From positions 22,788-86,787 of the forward strand of contig JAZHDD010000017.1 of NCBI GenBank assembly GCA_036541255.1: a DNA stretch of 64,000 nucleotides, read 5' to 3'. The translations under genes and the position numbers were made by a program. Numbering within the stretch: position 1 is the first letter of the stretch; each line of letters starts with the position of its first letter. Under the pieces are notes generated by a model, which was not told where the DNA came from, made no database searches, and was given only the letters and a program-made list of their open reading frames with translations. This document shows, piece by piece, positions 61,503 through 64,000 of this stretch. This DNA is from Paucidesulfovibrio sp036541255 (lineage in GTDB: Bacteria; Desulfobacterota; Desulfovibrionia; Desulfovibrionales; Desulfovibrionaceae).

Positions 61503-64000
61503 ATGGCGTTGTTTGGCTTTTTGGACCGGCGGCGGGAAAAACGGCGTTTGGCGCGGGAACGGGCCCTTGAAACCTTTCGCGTCCGGTATGTGAGTTTTCT
61601 GGAGCTGATCGAATCCAACTCGGATTTGTTGGGCATCATAGGGGATATGGAGGAACGCTTGCGCGGGGACGAGCTGTTCGGCATGTCCTATGTGCGTTCC
61701 CGTGCCACGCGCGCCCTGTTTCATGCCCAGCGCATGGCCCGGAGCTACGATGTTCTGTCCGGCGGGCGCGGGCGTCCCATGCTGGAGGCCCTGGAACGGG
61801 TCCGTTCCGAGATTCTTGCGCTTCTTGCGGACCGTCCCGGCGGGGAAGTTCGTGAATTGGTACTGCCCTATTCGGCTGTACGGACCGAGATGCTTGATTC
61901 CGTGGGGGGCAAGAGCGCCCATCTGGGCGAGATGGTCCGGTACGGCGCGCATGTCCCTTCGGGGTTTGCCGTGACCACGGCTGCTTTTCAACATTTGCTG
62001 GATGCCCCCCTGGAAGGGGGGGGAGAGTTGCGTTCGGAAATTCGCAGATACCTGCTTTCCGTGGACCCGACCCAACCCAAGACTGTTTCCGAGGCGTCGC
62101 GGGAAATCGAGAAGTTGTTTCGGGATGTCGTGGTGCCGCCGACCTTGGCCGAGGCCCTGGACACGGCCTGTGCGGCCCTGGAGGACGGCGTGGCAGGACC
62201 GCTGTATTTGGCCATGCGTTCCAGCGCCGTGGGCGAGGACAGCGAGCTCAGCTTTGCCGGCCAGTATCTGACCCTGCTCGGAGTTTCCCGCGCCGATGTC
62301 GTGGAAGGATACAAGCGCGTGGTGGCCAGCCTGTTCACTCCCCATGCCCTGACCTATCGGCTGCACAAGGGGGTGCCCTTTGAGGATACGGCCATGGCCG
62401 TGGCGTGTCTGGCCATGGTCCCTTCGGTGTGCAGCGGCGTGATGTACACGCGCCATCCTTTTGATCCGCTGGATTCCTGTCTGCGTATCGACGCGGTCTG
62501 GGGGCTGGGCCCGTATGCCGTGGACGGGGTGGTGGAGCCGGACCTGTATCGCGTGGAGCGGGCAGGCGGCTTGCGTCTGGTCGAGGCCCGGCCTGGACTC
62601 AAGCATGTGCGCCTGATCATGCGTTCCGATGGCCGCCAAGTCGAGGAGGTCGTGCCCGAACAGGAAAACCGCCGACTCTGTCTGGAGGAGGCCGCGGTAC
62701 TGGAACTGGCCCGGCAAGGGTTGCAAATGGAGCAGCGTTTCGGCTGTCCGCAGGACATCGAATGGGCCATCTCGCCAGGCGGCGAGATATATTTGCTGCA
62801 GTCCCGTCCCTTGCGGGTCGGAGGCAAGGGTCGGCCTGCCTCGCCTGCCGTGCCTGGCCGCACGGTGCTCTTGTCGGGAGGGGAGACCGCCTGTCCGGGC
62901 GTGGGCTGCGGCCCTGTGCGTCTGGTGCACGAGGGGGACGATCTGCTGGATTTTCCGGAGGGCGGAGTGCTTGTGTCCGAGCGTTCCTCGCCGGGGTATG
63001 TGGTGGCTTTTCAAAAGGCGCAGGCCGTGCTCACGGACACGGGCAGCGTCACCGGACACATGGCGTCGCTCTGCCGTGAGTTCGAACTGCCTGCCGTGCT
63101 CGGGCTCAAGGGGGCTTCCACGTCCCTGCGTGACGGCATGATGGTGACAGTGGACGCGGTTTCAGGGCGTGTCTATGAAGGGCGCGTGGACGAGCTGTTG
63201 CAATTGCGCCGGGAACGCCGCGTGCTCATGACCGGCTCGCCTGTGCATGAAACCCTGCGGACCGTTGCCGCCCTGATCACTCCCTTGCGGCTCACGGACC
63301 CGCACGCCCGGGAATTTGGTCCCGGCGCTTGCCGCAGCCTGCACGACATCATGCGGGTGATCCATGAATATTCCTACCAGGAGATGTTCGTGGTCAGCGA
63401 TCAGGCTTCGGACACGATCGGATTGTCCGTGAAACTGGCGGCGCAGTTGCCCTTGGACCTGCATGTCATCGATCTGGGCGGCGGGTTGAACGATCCGGAC
63501 GTGTCCGATGTGGTGGAGGTGGAGCAGGTTGTTTCTGCCCCGTTCGGGGCATTGTTACAGGGCATGCTGGACGCCAACCTGCGTCAGGGCGAACCCCGCC
63601 CCATAAGCTTTTCCGGCTTCCTGTCGGTCATGAGCAGCCAGATGCTGACTCCTCCGGACGCGGCAGGCCAGCGTTTCGGCGACCGCAGCTATGCCATTGT
63701 CTCTGACAAGTATCTCAACTTCAGTTCACGGGTGGGGTATCATTATTCCATTCTCGACGCCTACTGCGGCAATACCCTGAACAAGAACTACGCCACCTTC
63801 GAGTTCAAGGGCGGGGCCGCGGACGAGGTGTTGCGCAACCGCCGGGTCAGAGCCATCGGCAGGATACTCGAAGCCCTGGGCTTCGTGGTCGTGGTGAAGG
63901 GTGATCGTGTCGCGGCCCGGTTTCTGAAGCGTGAACAACAGGAAATGCTGGAGCGGATGAAGGCCTTGGGCAGGTTGCTCATCTTCACCCGTCAGATGGA
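61503..64000 (+). CDS. PEP/pyruvate-binding domain protein (PEP synthase/PPDK N-half-like), partial
   Basis: The first 832 codons; the gene runs off the right edge. It starts at ATG 61503 behind GGAGG, 12 bases after the activator stop. Residues to about 110 are unknown; then the PEP synthase/PPDK ATP-grasp domain (SVGGKSAHLGEMVRYGAHVPSGFAVT, AMRSSAVGEDSELSFAGQY, DIEWAI...EIYLLQSRPL). A swivelling phosphohistidine-type domain with TDTGSVTGHMASLCREFELPAVLG (His in TGH) ends near 560. The rest does not resemble the PEP-utilising barrel, so it is not an ordinary PEP synthase. Operon context suggests regulation or metabolism tied to the TauE system. Confidence 0.8.
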   Translation, partial: MALFGFLDRRREKRRLARERALETFRVRYVSFLELIESNSDLLGIIGDMEERLRGDELFGMSYVRSRATRALFHAQRMARSYDVLSGGRGRPMLEALERVRSEILALLADRPGGEVRELVLPYSAVRTEMLDSVGGKSAHLGEMVRYGAHVPSGFAVTTAAFQHLLDAPLEGGGELRSEIRRYLLSVDPTQPKTVSEASREIEKLFRDVVVPPTLAEALDTACAALEDGVAGPLYLAMRSSAVGEDSELSFAGQYLTLLGVSRADVVEGYKRVVASLFTPHALTYRLHKGVPFEDTAMAVACLAMVPSVCSGVMYTRHPFDPLDSCLRIDAVWGLGPYAVDGVVEPDLYRVERAGGLRLVEARPGLKHVRLIMRSDGRQVEEVVPEQENRRLCLEEAAVLELARQGLQMEQRFGCPQDIEWAISPGGEIYLLQSRPLRVGGKGRPASPAVPGRTVLLSGGETACPGVGCGPVRLVHEGDDLLDFPEGGVLVSERSSPGYVVAFQKAQAVLTDTGSVTGHMASLCREFELPAVLGLKGASTSLRDGMMVTVDAVSGRVYEGRVDELLQLRRERRVLMTGSPVHETLRTVAALITPLRLTDPHAREFGPGACRSLHDIMRVIHEYSYQEMFVVSDQASDTIGLSVKLAAQLPLDLHVIDLGGGLNDPDVSDVVEVEQVVSAPFGALLQGMLDANLRQGEPRPISFSGFLSVMSSQMLTPPDAAGQRFGDRSYAIVSDKYLNFSSRVGYHYSILDAYCGNTLNKNYATFEFKGGAADEVLRNRRVRAIGRILEALGFVVVVKGDRVAARFLKREQQEMLERMKALGRLLIFTRQM

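Noticed and set aside
60321..63059. 912-residue minus-strand frame opposite the sigma-54 activator and PEP-binding protein
   Set aside because: A shadow of two genes with strong motifs; it has no ribosome site or domain of its own.

Overview
The window looks like chromosomal DNA of a sulfate-reducing deltaproteobacterium of the Desulfovibrio / Pseudodesulfovibrio type. The signs are high GC, a complete Ech-type [NiFe] hydrogenase operon, two enhancer-binding regulators each beside a textbook sigma-54 promoter, a selenocysteine-encoding gene with its SECIS hairpin, a nickel uptake operon behind a Desulfovibrio-type NikR box, and Na+-pump decarboxylase subunits beside PEP carboxykinase. This assignment is inferred from gene content; no rRNA, tRNA, CRISPR array or insertion sequence was recognised.

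Layout. 1-1.6 kb: minor type IV / type II pseudopilin operon (minus), cut by the left edge. 1.8-5 kb: alkaline phosphatase lipoprotein, YibE/F membrane protein, small acidic protein. 5.1-7.6 kb: polar amino-acid ABC importer. 7.9-10.4 kb: EamA transporter with a hairpin over its ribosome binding site, DHH phosphoesterase, DUF1992. 10.5-15.3 kb: SMP-30-like protein, HpnA-like epimerase, MMPL/HpnN-like transporter. 15.3-17.5 kb: DEAD-box helicase and single-domain response regulator. 17.6-23 kb: yjbQ-oadA-oadG-oadB-pckA, a C3/C4 interconversion operon. 23.1-26.5 kb: metal and redox block with DUF2325, a selenocysteine peroxiredoxin, and a CadC/SmtB-like repressor with a permease and a Cys-rich membrane peptide. 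27.2-28.5 kb: nickel/cobalt uptake genes. 28.6-34.8 kb: two LysE exporters, a short AraC-type protein, an exported protein and a six-PAS hybrid histidine kinase. 34.8-40.1 kb: LolCDE-like ABC system with an outer-membrane barrel and a LolA-fold protein. 40.3-42.4 kb: hydantoinase-like protein and a His-rich protein.

42.4-49.1 kb holds the most distinctive locus. A PspF-like sigma-54 activator (48042-49100) lies behind three GGAA/TTCC inverted repeats and a canonical -24/-12 promoter (47785-47800). That promoter faces a seven-gene run: two small proteins, lysine 2,3-aminomutase (KamA), two D-Ala-D-Ala-ligase-like ATP-grasp enzymes joined by ATGA overlaps, a GNAT acetyltransferase and a HAD phosphatase. 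I infer a route to an acylated, beta-amino-acid-containing small peptide or compatible solute.

49.8-55 kb is echABCDEF with a strong terminator, then a DUF3467 protein. 55.6-64 kb is a second sigma-54 module. A membrane-anchored activator with a GAFTEA variant motif and a non-Fis C-terminus (58842-61490) is divergent from a perfect -24/-12 promoter (58675-58690). That promoter drives a TauE/SafE exporter operon that includes a 36-residue protein. A PEP/pyruvate-binding protein downstream of the activator runs off the right edge.

Most long ORFs opposite the genes above are GC-rich shadows and were left out.
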